Translations under genes and position numbers: made by a program
The notes under the pieces: generated by a model
Seen by the model: only the letters and a program-made list of their open reading frames with translations
Told to the model about the DNA's origin: nothing
Databases searched by the model: none
NCBI RefSeq assembly: GCF_000426065.1
Contig: NZ_AUEQ01000011.1
Coordinates: 124,001-188,000 of the forward strand
DNA from: Mycobacterium sp. URHD0025
Lineage (GTDB): Bacteria > Actinomycetota > Actinomycetes > Mycobacteriales > Mycobacteriaceae
DNA: 64,000 bases
Direction: 5' to 3'
In this document: positions 45,484 to 53,760 of the stretch, in pieces
Layout of the letters: every line of letters starts with the position of its first letter
Position numbering within the stretch: position 1 is the first letter of the stretch

Positions 45484-47715
45484 TCACTTGCGCGGTAGTC
45501 CCAGGATGAGCTGGGCGATGATGTTGAGCTGAATCTCGGTGGTACCTCCGCCGATCAGCTCGGCGGGCAGGTCGAGGTAGGGCGCCACCACGGCGGGTTC
45601 ACTGTCCTGTTCCAGGGCCAGCGTTCCGGTGAGCCCGAGGGTGAGCTCGGCTGCCCGGCGCAGCATCACGTTGGTGGCGACCTTGGCGATGCTCGACGCC
45701 GGGCCGGGCGCCTGCCCGTCGAGCAGGCGCAGCGTCTCGCGTACCCCGAGCGCCTTGAGTGCGTTGGTGTACGCGTCGATCTCGCCGATGGCATGCAGCA
45801 CGGGATCGGGATCGGGGCTGACCCCGACGAGCTCGCGCAGCGCGCCCATCCGGTCGATGTTGACGTAGCCGCTGATCGCCACCCGTTCGTGGGCCATGGT
45901 GCTGATCGCCAACTGCCAGCCGGACGCCGGGTCACCCAGCAGCATCTCGTCGGGGACGAAGACGTCGGTCAGGAACACCTCGTTGAACTCGGCCCGCCCG
46001 CTGGACTGGGTGATCTGACGGAATTCGACACCGGGTGAGCGCATGTCGAGGATGAAATAGCCGATGCCGCGATGCTTGGGGGCGTCGGGATCGGTACGGG
46101 CCAGCAATGCGCCGTAATCGGCGCGGTGCGCCAAGGAGGTCCAGATCTTGTGGCCGTTGATGCGCCAGCCGCCCTCGACCCGCACCGCGCGGGTACTCAG
46201 CGACGCCAGGTCGGATCCGGCGCCGGGCTCGCTGAACAGCTGACACCAGGACAGGTCCCCACGCAGCGTGGCGGGAATGAAACGCTCCTGTAATTCCTGG
46301 GTTCCGGCCGCGATGACGCTCGGCAGGATCCATTCGGCGATGCCCACCGACGGCCGCACCAGACCGGAGCGTTTGCCGAACTCCTCATCCACGATGAGCT
46401 GCTGGCGCACGCCGGCGTCACGGCCCCACGGTGCGGGCCAGTGCGGCGCGATCAATCCCGCGTCGGCCAGCAACTCACGTCGCGCCCCGATGGCGAACTC
46501 CGGATATTCGCCTTGGCGCCCGAAGCCGTTGTCGGACAGGTCGAGTGCGCGGTCAAGAATGTCGCTGACCCGCGCCCGGAAATCAGCGTCGGACTCGCCC
46601 AGGTTCACCGTCGCCTCGCGGGTGGCGGTTGCCGACAGCTCGCCGAGGTTGCGGGTCCATCGAGAGACCGGGCCGATCGAGGCGGCCAGGCTGGTGGCCC
46701 GGCGCCAGTACAGGTGCAGGTCGTGTTCCCAGGTGAAGCCGATGGCGCCGAGCATGGTGAGCGCTTCGAGCACCAGGCCGGGAGCCGGCATCACGGCCAT
46801 GACCGCGGCCGAACACGCCGTCAGCCGGTGCTGGTCGGTATCCGTCGAACCGGTGAGGGCCCGCGCCGCATCCCAGGCCGCGGCCGTGGCCAGCGCGCTG
46901 TTCACCAGCAGCATCGCCGCCTTGTGCTGCAGCGCCTGGAAGGTACCGATCGGCTTGCCGAACTGTTCCCGCGTACGGAGATGCTCGGTGACGGTCTCCA
47001 CGCACCACTGGGTGATGCCCGCGGCGACCGCGGCGGTGAGCGCGACGGTCACGGCGGTGACTCGGTCCGCATCCAGTCCGGTCAGGGTCGCCGAGAGCGG
47101 CACCGCGTGATCGCGCAGCCGCAGGACGCCCAGATCGGTGGTGAGGTCGGTGCCACGACGCGATTCGACCTGTCCGTCAGTCGGATTCACCACGGCCCAG
47201 AGCAGACCACCGGTCTCGTCGGCGAAGGGAATCACGGCGCGCTGCGCCGAACACATACCGAGCGTCACACCTGAGGAACCGGTGACGCGCCAGCCGTCGG
47301 CATCTCGAACGGCCTGAAAATCGGACGGCCCGCTCGACACCACGACAGCAGGAGCACCGGCAGCGATCTCTTTGAGCAGCGTCTCGGCGGCGACACCCTG
47401 AGCTTCGGCCACTGCGGCCCCGGCGATCGCCGTGGTGAGCAATGGGCCCGGCAGCAATGCGGCACCCGCTGCCTCCAGTACGCAGCCCATGTCCTCCAGG
47501 CCGCCGCCCTGCCCTCCCACCGCTTCGGGGAGGTGGACAGCATGAAAGCCGTTGTCCACCAAGGCGCTCCACCATGACGGCGGCCGGCCTGAAGCCAGGT
47601 CGTCCAGCGTGGCGCGCGTCGTCTCGACGGCCGCGTGCCTGGCCGCGAACTGTCTGACCGCGTCGCTCAGCTGCTGTTGTTCGGGGGTCACTGCGATGGA
47701 GACGTGGGGGGTCAT
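45484..47715 (-). CDS. Fused double acyl-CoA dehydrogenase (FadE34-like)
   Basis: 743 residues carrying two ACAD units. First unit (about 1-365): VTPEQQQLSDAVRQFAARHA to RTREQFGKPIGTFQALQHK, without a catalytic Glu. Second unit (about 380-743): WCQLFSEPGAGSDLASLSTR, INGHKIWTS, Glu610 in MAHERVAIS at the isovaleryl-type site, and AELIGGGTTEIQLNII at the end. This is the fused form of the heteromeric FadE pairs, as in M. tuberculosis FadE34, which acts on steroid side chains. ATG at 47715 overlaps the epimerase stop. Substrate inferred from neighbours. Confidence 0.9.
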   Translation of the reverse strand: MTPHVSIAVTPEQQQLSDAVRQFAARHAAVETTRATLDDLASGRPPSWWSALVDNGFHAVHLPEAVGGQGGGLEDMGCVLEAAGAALLPGPLLTTAIAGAAVAEAQGVAAETLLKEIAAGAPAVVVSSGPSDFQAVRDADGWRVTGSSGVTLGMCSAQRAVIPFADETGGLLWAVVNPTDGQVESRRGTDLTTDLGVLRLRDHAVPLSATLTGLDADRVTAVTVALTAAVAAGITQWCVETVTEHLRTREQFGKPIGTFQALQHKAAMLLVNSALATAAAWDAARALTGSTDTDQHRLTACSAAVMAVMPAPGLVLEALTMLGAIGFTWEHDLHLYWRRATSLAASIGPVSRWTRNLGELSATATREATVNLGESDADFRARVSDILDRALDLSDNGFGRQGEYPEFAIGARRELLADAGLIAPHWPAPWGRDAGVRQQLIVDEEFGKRSGLVRPSVGIAEWILPSVIAAGTQELQERFIPATLRGDLSWCQLFSEPGAGSDLASLSTRAVRVEGGWRINGHKIWTSLAHRADYGALLARTDPDAPKHRGIGYFILDMRSPGVEFRQITQSSGRAEFNEVFLTDVFVPDEMLLGDPASGWQLAISTMAHERVAISGYVNIDRMGALRELVGVSPDPDPVLHAIGEIDAYTNALKALGVRETLRLLDGQAPGPASSIAKVATNVMLRRAAELTLGLTGTLALEQDSEPAVVAPYLDLPAELIGGGTTEIQLNIIAQLILGLPRK

Positions 47716-48719
47716 GCGCGCCGCCTGGATGTGAAGAGACTGGATGTGAAGAATCGGGCGCCCTCGGCGATGGCGTCCGTTGCCGGGCGCGGCTGCCATC
47801 CGAGTTCGCGGACCGCCTTGCCGTGATCCATCGGGGACATCACATGCATCAGCCGTACGGTCAGCGGGCTCAGCTGGTTCTCCTTCTTGGCCAGCCTCGC
47901 CAGCGGATCGACCACCGCGCCGGCCGCAGCCAGCACCCGGATCGGCACCCCATGGCGAGGCGGTTCGACACCGACGGCGGCACAGGCGGTTTCGTAGATC
48001 TCGCGGGCGGTCATGAACCGTTCGGACACGATGTAGCGCTCACCGACCCGGCCGTGTTCGCCGGCCAGGACCAGTGCCTCGGCAGCATCGGCGATGCCGA
48101 CGCATTCGGCGGCCGCTCCTTTGACGTAGAACGGCATCTTGCCGCGCACCGCTGCGGCGACCAGGCCGCCGTGTGGCGTCGGCAGCCAGTCTCCCGGGCC
48201 GTAGGTGTTGGCGACGCACATCGCGACCGCGGGCAGTCCGTGCTCGCGGGCGTACCGCAGCACCATCTGTTCGGCCAGGACCCTGGTGTGCACATAGTCG
48301 CCGCCGACATCGAGCCAGTTGTGCGCCAGATCTTCAGTGGCAAGCCCGGATTCGGCGATACCGATGGTGGCGATCGAGCTGGTGAAGACGAATTTTCGCA
48401 AGTCCGCTTCCGACGCGACGTCCAAGACCTCTTGCAGCCCTTCGACGTTGGTCCGCCAGAGCGGGGCCGGATCGCTCAGCCAGGCGCGGGCGTCGACGAC
48501 GCAGTAGTACACCACGTCGCAGTCGTCCATCGCGGCGCGCACCGACTCGGGGTCGAAGATATCGCCGTAGACCCGCTCCACGTCGAGATCGTCGATCCCG
48601 CGGGTGGAACTGGTACTGCGGATGAGCACGCGAACATCCTCACCGCGCTCGACAAGCCGTCGGGCGACATGCGAGCCGAGGAATCCGCTGGCCCCGACGA
48701 CCAGTTTCTTTTTTGCCAT
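47712..48719 (-). CDS. NAD-dependent epimerase/dehydratase (extended SDR) with Arg for catalytic Lys
   Basis: 335 residues. Cofactor motif VGASGFLGSHVARRL (about 8-22), Asp/Arg residues RSTSSTR, and VFTSSIATIG holding the Ser. The active pair appears as YVHTR (about 143-147): Tyr with Arg where Lys is usual. It resembles dihydroflavonol reductase and 3beta-HSD-like proteins. It may oxidise a hydroxyl-bearing CoA ester for the FadE and aldolase downstream. AAGGG precedes the ATG at 48719; first gene of the minus arm, facing tetR. Confidence 0.84.
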   Translation of the reverse strand: MAKKKLVVGASGFLGSHVARRLVERGEDVRVLIRSTSSTRGIDDLDVERVYGDIFDPESVRAAMDDCDVVYYCVVDARAWLSDPAPLWRTNVEGLQEVLDVASEADLRKFVFTSSIATIGIAESGLATEDLAHNWLDVGGDYVHTRVLAEQMVLRYAREHGLPAVAMCVANTYGPGDWLPTPHGGLVAAAVRGKMPFYVKGAAAECVGIADAAEALVLAGEHGRVGERYIVSERFMTAREIYETACAAVGVEPPRHGVPIRVLAAAGAVVDPLARLAKKENQLSPLTVRLMHVMSPMDHGKAVRELGWQPRPATDAIAEGARFFTSSLFTSRRRA

Positions 48720-48749
48720 GCGCCCTTGCGTTCGTCGTTCTCCAGTTTT

Positions 48750-48768
48750 ACGAGACGCTACGTCTCGT
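48750..48768. promoter_or_regulatory. 19-bp palindrome, probable TetR operator of the catabolic cluster
   Basis: ACGAGACG (48750-48757), CTA, CGTCTCGT (48761-48768): eight of eight arm positions pair. It lies in the 112-base gap between the divergent epimerase and tetR genes, close to both promoters. The neighbouring TetR is the likely binder, which would place the whole minus-strand arm under its control. Confidence 0.8.
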
Positions 48769-48831
48769 CTTGTGGGAGACTACGGCGGGTAGCTTTCCGT
48801 GTAAAGATCCGTGCGAAGGACCGACAACGAC

Positions 48832-49428
48832 ATGCCGACGACCCCGACCAGCGACGCAACTGTGCCGCGGCGGCGCAGCGAGAAATCGCGGGTGGCCATC
48901 ATCGAGGCCACCCGCGCCTTGCTGCTGGACCGGGGTTTTGACGGGCTGAGCATCGAGGCGGTCGCGGCTCGCGCCGGCGTCGGCAAGCAGACGATCTACC
49001 GCTGGTGGCCGAGCCGGCCCGCGCTTGTTGCCGATGTGCTGCTGGAGGACGCCGACAAGATCCTGGCGACCATGCCGCGCACCGACGATGTCACCGCCGA
49101 CCTGGTGTCGTGGGCCGGCACGCTGGCTTCAGCTCTGACCACCAGGCGCGGCAACGCCATGCTGCGCATCCTGACCGCGGCCTCACTGGAACACGAGGAC
49201 ACCGCCGCACGCCTGCGTGCGGGTTTCAGCCGGCCACTGGTGGACTCCGTGCGCAATCGACTGCTGGCCGAGCACATCGACGCGGACCTGGCGTCAGCGG
49301 CCGCCGACGCACTGCTGGGCGGCGTGGTCTATCCGATCCTGTCCGAGGGACAGAGCTACCCGCGGCAGCGCGCCCAGGCCCTGGCCCGCGTCATCGTGGC
49401 GAGCCTGCGTGCGCAGAGCGCCGGTTGA
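48832..49428 (+). CDS. TetR-family regulator of the catabolic cluster
   Basis: 198 residues from the ATG at 48832 (AAGGA 11 bases before); GTG at 48811 would add seven residues. HTH: LSIEAVAARAGVGKQTIYRWW (near 43-63), with RWWPSRPALVADVL following, the pattern of TetR_C_11-like regulators. It faces the epimerase-FadE-Ltp-DUF35 operon across a palindrome, so it likely represses it until a CoA-thioester or sterol-like intermediate binds. Confidence 0.86.
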   Translation: MPTTPTSDATVPRRRSEKSRVAIIEATRALLLDRGFDGLSIEAVAARAGVGKQTIYRWWPSRPALVADVLLEDADKILATMPRTDDVTADLVSWAGTLASALTTRRGNAMLRILTAASLEHEDTAARLRAGFSRPLVDSVRNRLLAEHIDADLASAAADALLGGVVYPILSEGQSYPRQRAQALARVIVASLRAQSAG

Positions 49429-49439
49429 GGCAATACCGG

Positions 49440-50108
49440 TCAGGAGCGGGGCACGGCCCCCGGCGCACGCACCACCATCGGGACCGCGGGGAAGTACGTC
49501 GCCATCTCGGAGCGACACTTGCGCAGGGCGGCGGTTCCGTAGCCGCGCTTGCGGAAGTCCGGGTGAATCCAGATCCGGACGTTGAGCTCACCGTGCGCCA
49601 GTTCCCCGAACACCATGCCGACCTTCTGGTCGCCCTCCGATGCCACGAACCAGGCGGCCTCTTCGGCATCCACCCGGCTCAGCGCCGAACGGATCTCGTC
49701 GTCGACGTCGGCCGCGGGCGCGCCCGATCCGTCACCGGACGCACCCACGTCGGTGGTCCTGGCGACGAAGATGTCACGGTCGGTGTCGGCGCTGAACGGC
49801 CGCAACTCCAGGGATTCGCCCGAGGCGGCCGGGCGCTCGGACACCGTGAAGCTGAGCTGACTGTTCAGGTCATCGAGTTCGGCGGCGATCGCGCGCCGCG
49901 AATCCTTGGTGATCTGGGCGAACGACAACCCGATCACGGCTTCGGCCGCGACATGCGAGGTCCCGAGCAGTCCGGCCACCGCGTCGATGGCCGCCGCGCG
50001 GTCGTCGGCGTCCACGATCACGTCGAGCACTTCGTGGCGCCGGTTCAGGGCGTTGAGCAGAGCGTCGGCAATTTCGCGCCGGGCCGCGGCTTTGTCGTGA
50101 TCGGTCAT
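49440..50108 (-). CDS. GNAT-family acetyltransferase fused to GyrA-like helical region
   Basis: 222 residues. Residues about 8-85 (IADALLNALNRRHEVLDVIV, AAEAVIGLSFAQITKDSRRA, IAAELDDLNSQL) resemble the GyrA/ParC coiled-coil segment near the tower exit. An acidic linker (DVGASGDGSGAPAADVDDE) leads to a GNAT core: AAWFVASEGDQKVGMVFGEL, then RIWIHPDFRKRGYGTAALR, the acetyl-CoA motif. TACGCT lies 6 bases before the ATG at 50108: leaderless. A role at DNA or gyrase is suggested only by the N-terminal resemblance. Confidence 0.74.
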   Translation of the reverse strand: MTDHDKAAARREIADALLNALNRRHEVLDVIVDADDRAAAIDAVAGLLGTSHVAAEAVIGLSFAQITKDSRRAIAAELDDLNSQLSFTVSERPAASGESLELRPFSADTDRDIFVARTTDVGASGDGSGAPAADVDDEIRSALSRVDAEEAAWFVASEGDQKVGMVFGELAHGELNVRIWIHPDFRKRGYGTAALRKCRSEMATYFPAVPMVVRAPGAVPRS

Positions 50109-50158
50109 ACCGCGAGCGTAGATCAGCGGTCCGCACTCTGTGCAGGGCAACCGTCAGG

Positions 50159-50317
50159 TCACAACCGGTCCATTTCCCGCGCCATCACCGACCACTCGAA
50201 ATAGACCAACCGCGAGGCGCACTCGTAGGCGTGCCGCCCATGGTCGTGACCGTCGATCGGCCGTCGCCACAATTGTCCGGCAACCTCAGATGGTCGTGGT
50301 GAGGTGAACGAAAACAT
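50159..50317 (-). CDS. Small 52-residue protein
   Basis: ATG at 50317, 8 bases behind a GGGGG run, to TGA at 50159. The sequence (starting MFSFTSPRPSEVAGQLWRRP) is rich in Trp, Tyr, His and Glu and ends ECASRLVYFEWSVMAREMD-like, forming an amphipathic helix; it looks protein-like rather than random. No domain known and no neighbour in operon: upstream LuxR gene is divergent, GNAT gene lies 50 bases downstream on the same strand. Support is composition and ribosome site only. Confidence 0.5.
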   Translation of the reverse strand: MFSFTSPRPSEVAGQLWRRPIDGHDHGRHAYECASRLVYFEWSVMAREMDRL

Positions 50318-50547
50318 GCCGAGCCCCCTTTGCTGGCTTCATTTTCGGCGACCCGGTGATCAACATCCGGCGCCATCCATCACCGCAGACAACCACCCTG
50401 ATCGGAGCCGGACATCCTCTATCCGGTTGATATTGACTGTGGTTTACTCGGACATCTGGACCGGTCGGCACCCACGAGGTCCACCAGCTACGTACCGACA
50501 CACCAATTGCCGATGCATCTGCCTACGAACGGATCAGGACGCGTGAC

Positions 50548-51648
50548 ATGCTCACGGTCGAAGGATTCTCGCGTCTCGTAGCCGGCGTCTACGCCGCCGC
50601 GATCGCTCCCCAGCACTGGGAGTCCACGATCCGCGACATCCACCGGGCGATCGGCGGCAACGGCGGAGCGTTGCTCACCGCCAACCAGTCGATCTGGTCG
50701 ATCCAGAACTCGATTCTGCCTGCGGGCGCGGCCGCCAGCTACGCCGAGTATTACCACCGGCTCGACGCGCCGCTGGCGACCGTCGAGAAGGGCGCGGTGG
50801 GGACCGTCCGGACCGGGACAGAACTGGTGCTCCCCCATCGCAATTCGGAGTTCTACACCGACTGGTTGCAGCCCAATGAACTGGGGGACGGCCTGTTCGC
50901 CCGGCTCTCCCAAGGGCCGCGCCCGGCGTGCTTCCTGGTCCACGCTCCGCTGGTATCCGAGTCGTTCGGATCCAGAGACCGGGTCAAACAGTTCAGCAGC
51001 CTGGTTCCGCACCTGCAACAGGCCCTGCGCGCGCAACACTCACTCGACGACTTCGCCCGCGAGGACGCAGACCTGCAGGCCGCCCTGGATTCCGTGGATC
51101 ACGGCATCGTCGTGGTCGGGGCAGGCGGCCAGGTACTCAATCTCAACGCCGCGGCCGAAAAGGTCCTGCGTGACGGTGACGGTCTCCAGGTGGTGTCCAG
51201 GCGCATCACGGCGGCCAATGCCCCAACCAATCGGACCCTCCACCGTGCTCTGCACTCCGCGCTGACCGGCACCTCCGACAGCGTGCGCGGAGGTCACTCG
51301 TTCACCGCCCAAAGACCCTCGGGTAGCAGGCCATTCGTGATTCACGTGCTGCCGCTCCACCGCCTTGACGAGCCCGACCGGCGGCGGGCGCTGCTGGTGT
51401 TGGCCGATCCGGGGCATGAGCCCGAACCCGGCACGGACCTCCTGCAGCGCCTGTACCACCTGACGCGCACCGAGGCCGACATCGCGCTGCGGGTGGCACA
51501 CGGCGCTGATCCCAAGCAGATCGCCGAGGACCTGTCGGTATCGATCGCCACCGTGCGCACCCACCTGCACCGGGTGTTCGACAAGACCGACACCCACCGC
51601 CAGGTCGAACTGGTGCGGCTACTCCTGACGCTGCATCCGGTGTCCTGA
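50548..51648 (+). CDS. LuxR-type HTH regulator with PAS-like sensor region
   Basis: 366 residues. The C-terminal LuxR domain is LTRTEADIALRVAHGADPKQ (about 307-326), followed by IAEDLSVSIATVRTHLHRVF. A PAS-like part in the middle (VDHGIVVVGAGGQVLNLNAA) and a long N-terminal helical region come before. No receiver phosphorylation site is evident. It stands alone, convergent with the PepSY gene. Start ATG at 50548; a possible -35 TTGACT at 50433 lacks a clear -10. Target genes unknown. Confidence 0.82.
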   Translation: MLTVEGFSRLVAGVYAAAIAPQHWESTIRDIHRAIGGNGGALLTANQSIWSIQNSILPAGAAASYAEYYHRLDAPLATVEKGAVGTVRTGTELVLPHRNSEFYTDWLQPNELGDGLFARLSQGPRPACFLVHAPLVSESFGSRDRVKQFSSLVPHLQQALRAQHSLDDFAREDADLQAALDSVDHGIVVVGAGGQVLNLNAAAEKVLRDGDGLQVVSRRITAANAPTNRTLHRALHSALTGTSDSVRGGHSFTAQRPSGSRPFVIHVLPLHRLDEPDRRRALLVLADPGHEPEPGTDLLQRLYHLTRTEADIALRVAHGADPKQIAEDLSVSIATVRTHLHRVFDKTDTHRQVELVRLLLTLHPVS

Positions 51649-51650
51649 GT

Positions 51651-53057
51651 TCAGGCCCAGCCGTGGGCGCTGCGCTTCCGGAAGGCGACGATCGCGTCCA
51701 CGATCAGGAAGGACAGCAGGCTCAACCCGAACAACGGCAGGCACCATCCGATGGCGGCAGTGCCCACCGCGAACGCCGCGATTCCCAGCGGCGGCAACCG
51801 GCGGATCCCGCCCCGCAGCGGCGGCCGGCCCACCGCCCACGCCGAACCCCGCGTGGGCCTGCGTTGCCACCACATGCGGTAACCGCGCACGATCACCGTG
51901 ATCAACCCAATCATGCTGAGCGCCAGGACGATCTGGTTGGCGATGCCGAAGAGCAGGCCCATGTGGGCCTCGATCGTCCACTCGGTGAGCTTGGCGAGCA
52001 ACGGCCACTGTGCGAAGTTCACGCGGTCGGTCACAGCCCCGGTTTCGGGATCCACCGCGATCTCGTCATATCGGGTGGGCCAATCACGTTTGCGTTCGGC
52101 TACTTTCCAGGCCTGACCCGCTTCCGACGGCGGGTACATCCACATCGGCCCGCGAAGGCCGGACTGCTCGGCGCTTCGCAGCACGGTGTCGGCGCCCCGC
52201 AGGTCGGCCGGACCACCGTGGTGGCCGTGGTGTGCGGCGCCCGCGGCCGGTGCACCGGACAAGGCGGTGTCGACGGCGGGTGCCGTGGTGCTCAGCTGTG
52301 CCTGGATCCCGTTGACCGTCTCGCCCGCATAACGGGACCAGGTGATACCCGACACCGACAGCGCGAGCAGTACCGGCACGATCCACACGCCGACCGCGCC
52401 GTGCCACGACAACGTGCGCCGGCGGCCCGATGCCGTCCGATCCGGCACAACCAGATCGCGCATCGCGCGATTCTCCCGGCGCCGCATGGTCCACAGGGCG
52501 AGACCGGCCAGGGCGATCACCCATATCCAGCTGGCGGCCAGTTCGCTGTAGTTGCGGCCGAACGCGCCGAGATGCAAATTGCGGTGCAGTTCGTCGAACC
52601 AGGCCCGGACGGGCATCCACTGCCCGTAGGTGGTCAGCGCCCCGCGCACCTCGCCGGTGTAGGGATCGACGAACACCGTCCGCGAGTAGTCCGGCGGAAT
52701 GTCCTTGAGGGCGGGGTCGACCACCAGGCGGATCTGAGTGGTCTCGTCAGCCTCCACCGGCGGACGGATGCTCTCCACCGTGCCTTCGGGGTGGGCCTGG
52801 CGCGCCGCGGCGAGCTGCTCGGCCAGCGGCAGGCGCTCGGCCCCGACGTGCTCGACCGTCAGTTCGTGCCGGTAGACGAACGTGTCGACTTGCGGGATCA
52901 GCGCATAGAGCAGACCGGTGACGGCCGCGATCAGGATGAAGGGCCCGACGGATACGCCGGCGTAGAAGTGCAGCCGCACCAGAAGCGGGCGCAGGGAGTG
53001 GCGGCTGACGGGCGGAGGGGATTCCTCGCGGAGTTGGTCGTCAGGGGTGATGGTCAT
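51651..53057 (-). CDS. PepSY-TM iron-regulated-type membrane protein
   Basis: 468 residues from the ATG at 53057. Helices include VSVGPFILIAAVTGLLYALI (near 40), ASWIWVIALAGLALWTM, VGVWIVPVLLALSVSGITW and three near the C-terminus. A PepSY-like outer region contains YSRTVFVDPYTGEVRGAL and RYDEIAVDPETGAVTDRV, the two typical DPxTG units. FDELHRNLHLG and EAHMGLLFG have His in the helices, as in haem- or ferric-reductase-like PepSY proteins. A His cluster HHGHHGG lies in the loop. Metal or haem role is inferred. Confidence 0.85.
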   Translation of the reverse strand: MTITPDDQLREESPPPVSRHSLRPLLVRLHFYAGVSVGPFILIAAVTGLLYALIPQVDTFVYRHELTVEHVGAERLPLAEQLAAARQAHPEGTVESIRPPVEADETTQIRLVVDPALKDIPPDYSRTVFVDPYTGEVRGALTTYGQWMPVRAWFDELHRNLHLGAFGRNYSELAASWIWVIALAGLALWTMRRRENRAMRDLVVPDRTASGRRRTLSWHGAVGVWIVPVLLALSVSGITWSRYAGETVNGIQAQLSTTAPAVDTALSGAPAAGAAHHGHHGGPADLRGADTVLRSAEQSGLRGPMWMYPPSEAGQAWKVAERKRDWPTRYDEIAVDPETGAVTDRVNFAQWPLLAKLTEWTIEAHMGLLFGIANQIVLALSMIGLITVIVRGYRMWWQRRPTRGSAWAVGRPPLRGGIRRLPPLGIAAFAVGTAAIGWCLPLFGLSLLSFLIVDAIVAFRKRSAHGWA

Positions 53058-53155
53058 GGAGATGCCTTCGGGTGAAAGAAGTGAGATGTGCGCATCCGGA
53101 CGCGCAACGGGCAACAGCCCATCGCTGACGACGGGCTCAGATGACGGAGTCGGGG

Positions 53156-53698
53156 TTAGAGGCCGATGCCGGAAATCGCCGGCGGTGCCCGCATTCCGAG
53201 GCCGGCGCGCAACAGAACAGGCCGCGCCACAACGACATTCGATGGCCGCCAAAGCTCCCGTACCAACGGGTGGATCTGGGCGGCCGCGAAGATCCGCAAC
53301 CAGGACAACAGCGAGGCACAGACCACGAACAGGTATTCGGCGATACCGATCACCAGGCCGAGGCCCACCGCCGCGGCGGCGTGCATCCCGATCATCGGGG
53401 CGGTGAGCAGCGATGCCGCGTGATGATGCCCGCCGGACATCGACAGCGCCAGGTGGCCGAGGAGTTGCCCGGCGCCGAGCCCGGCGATCAGCAGGCCTGT
53501 CTCGGCCCATCGGGTCTGGGCGTCCAGCCCGCCGACGGCGGCACCGAGGGCCGCACACAACAGCAGCAACACGATCAACGGGCTACTCGTAGGGGCCATG
53601 CCGCCGGCCGCGGTGTGAGCGACCGTCGCGGTGAGGGCCGAGCACACACCGACCAGGCCACCGCGCAACCGCGCGGCGTGCTTGACACGGGTGCTCAC
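53156..53698 (-). CDS. Small polytopic membrane protein
   Basis: 180 residues, four or five helices: LVGVCSALTATVAHTAAGG, LIVLLLLCAALGAAVGGLD, LIAGLGAGQLLGHLAL and AAAVGLGLVIGIAEYLFVV. MSGGHHHAAS is a His cluster between helices. No family recognised; the His cluster and the PepSY gene 98 bases downstream in the same direction suggest a shared metal-linked task. GTG at 53698 has TAAGGT 7 bases upstream: leaderless. Divergent from a methyltransferase. Confidence 0.68.
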   Translation of the reverse strand: MSTRVKHAARLRGGLVGVCSALTATVAHTAAGGMAPTSSPLIVLLLLCAALGAAVGGLDAQTRWAETGLLIAGLGAGQLLGHLALSMSGGHHHAASLLTAPMIGMHAAAAVGLGLVIGIAEYLFVVCASLLSWLRIFAAAQIHPLVRELWRPSNVVVARPVLLRAGLGMRAPPAISGIGL

Positions 53699-53760
53699 CT
53701 GCGGAACCTTACCGTGGAGCCGGATCTGGGCTTCCGCTGTCGCGGCTTAGAGTTGGCCCC

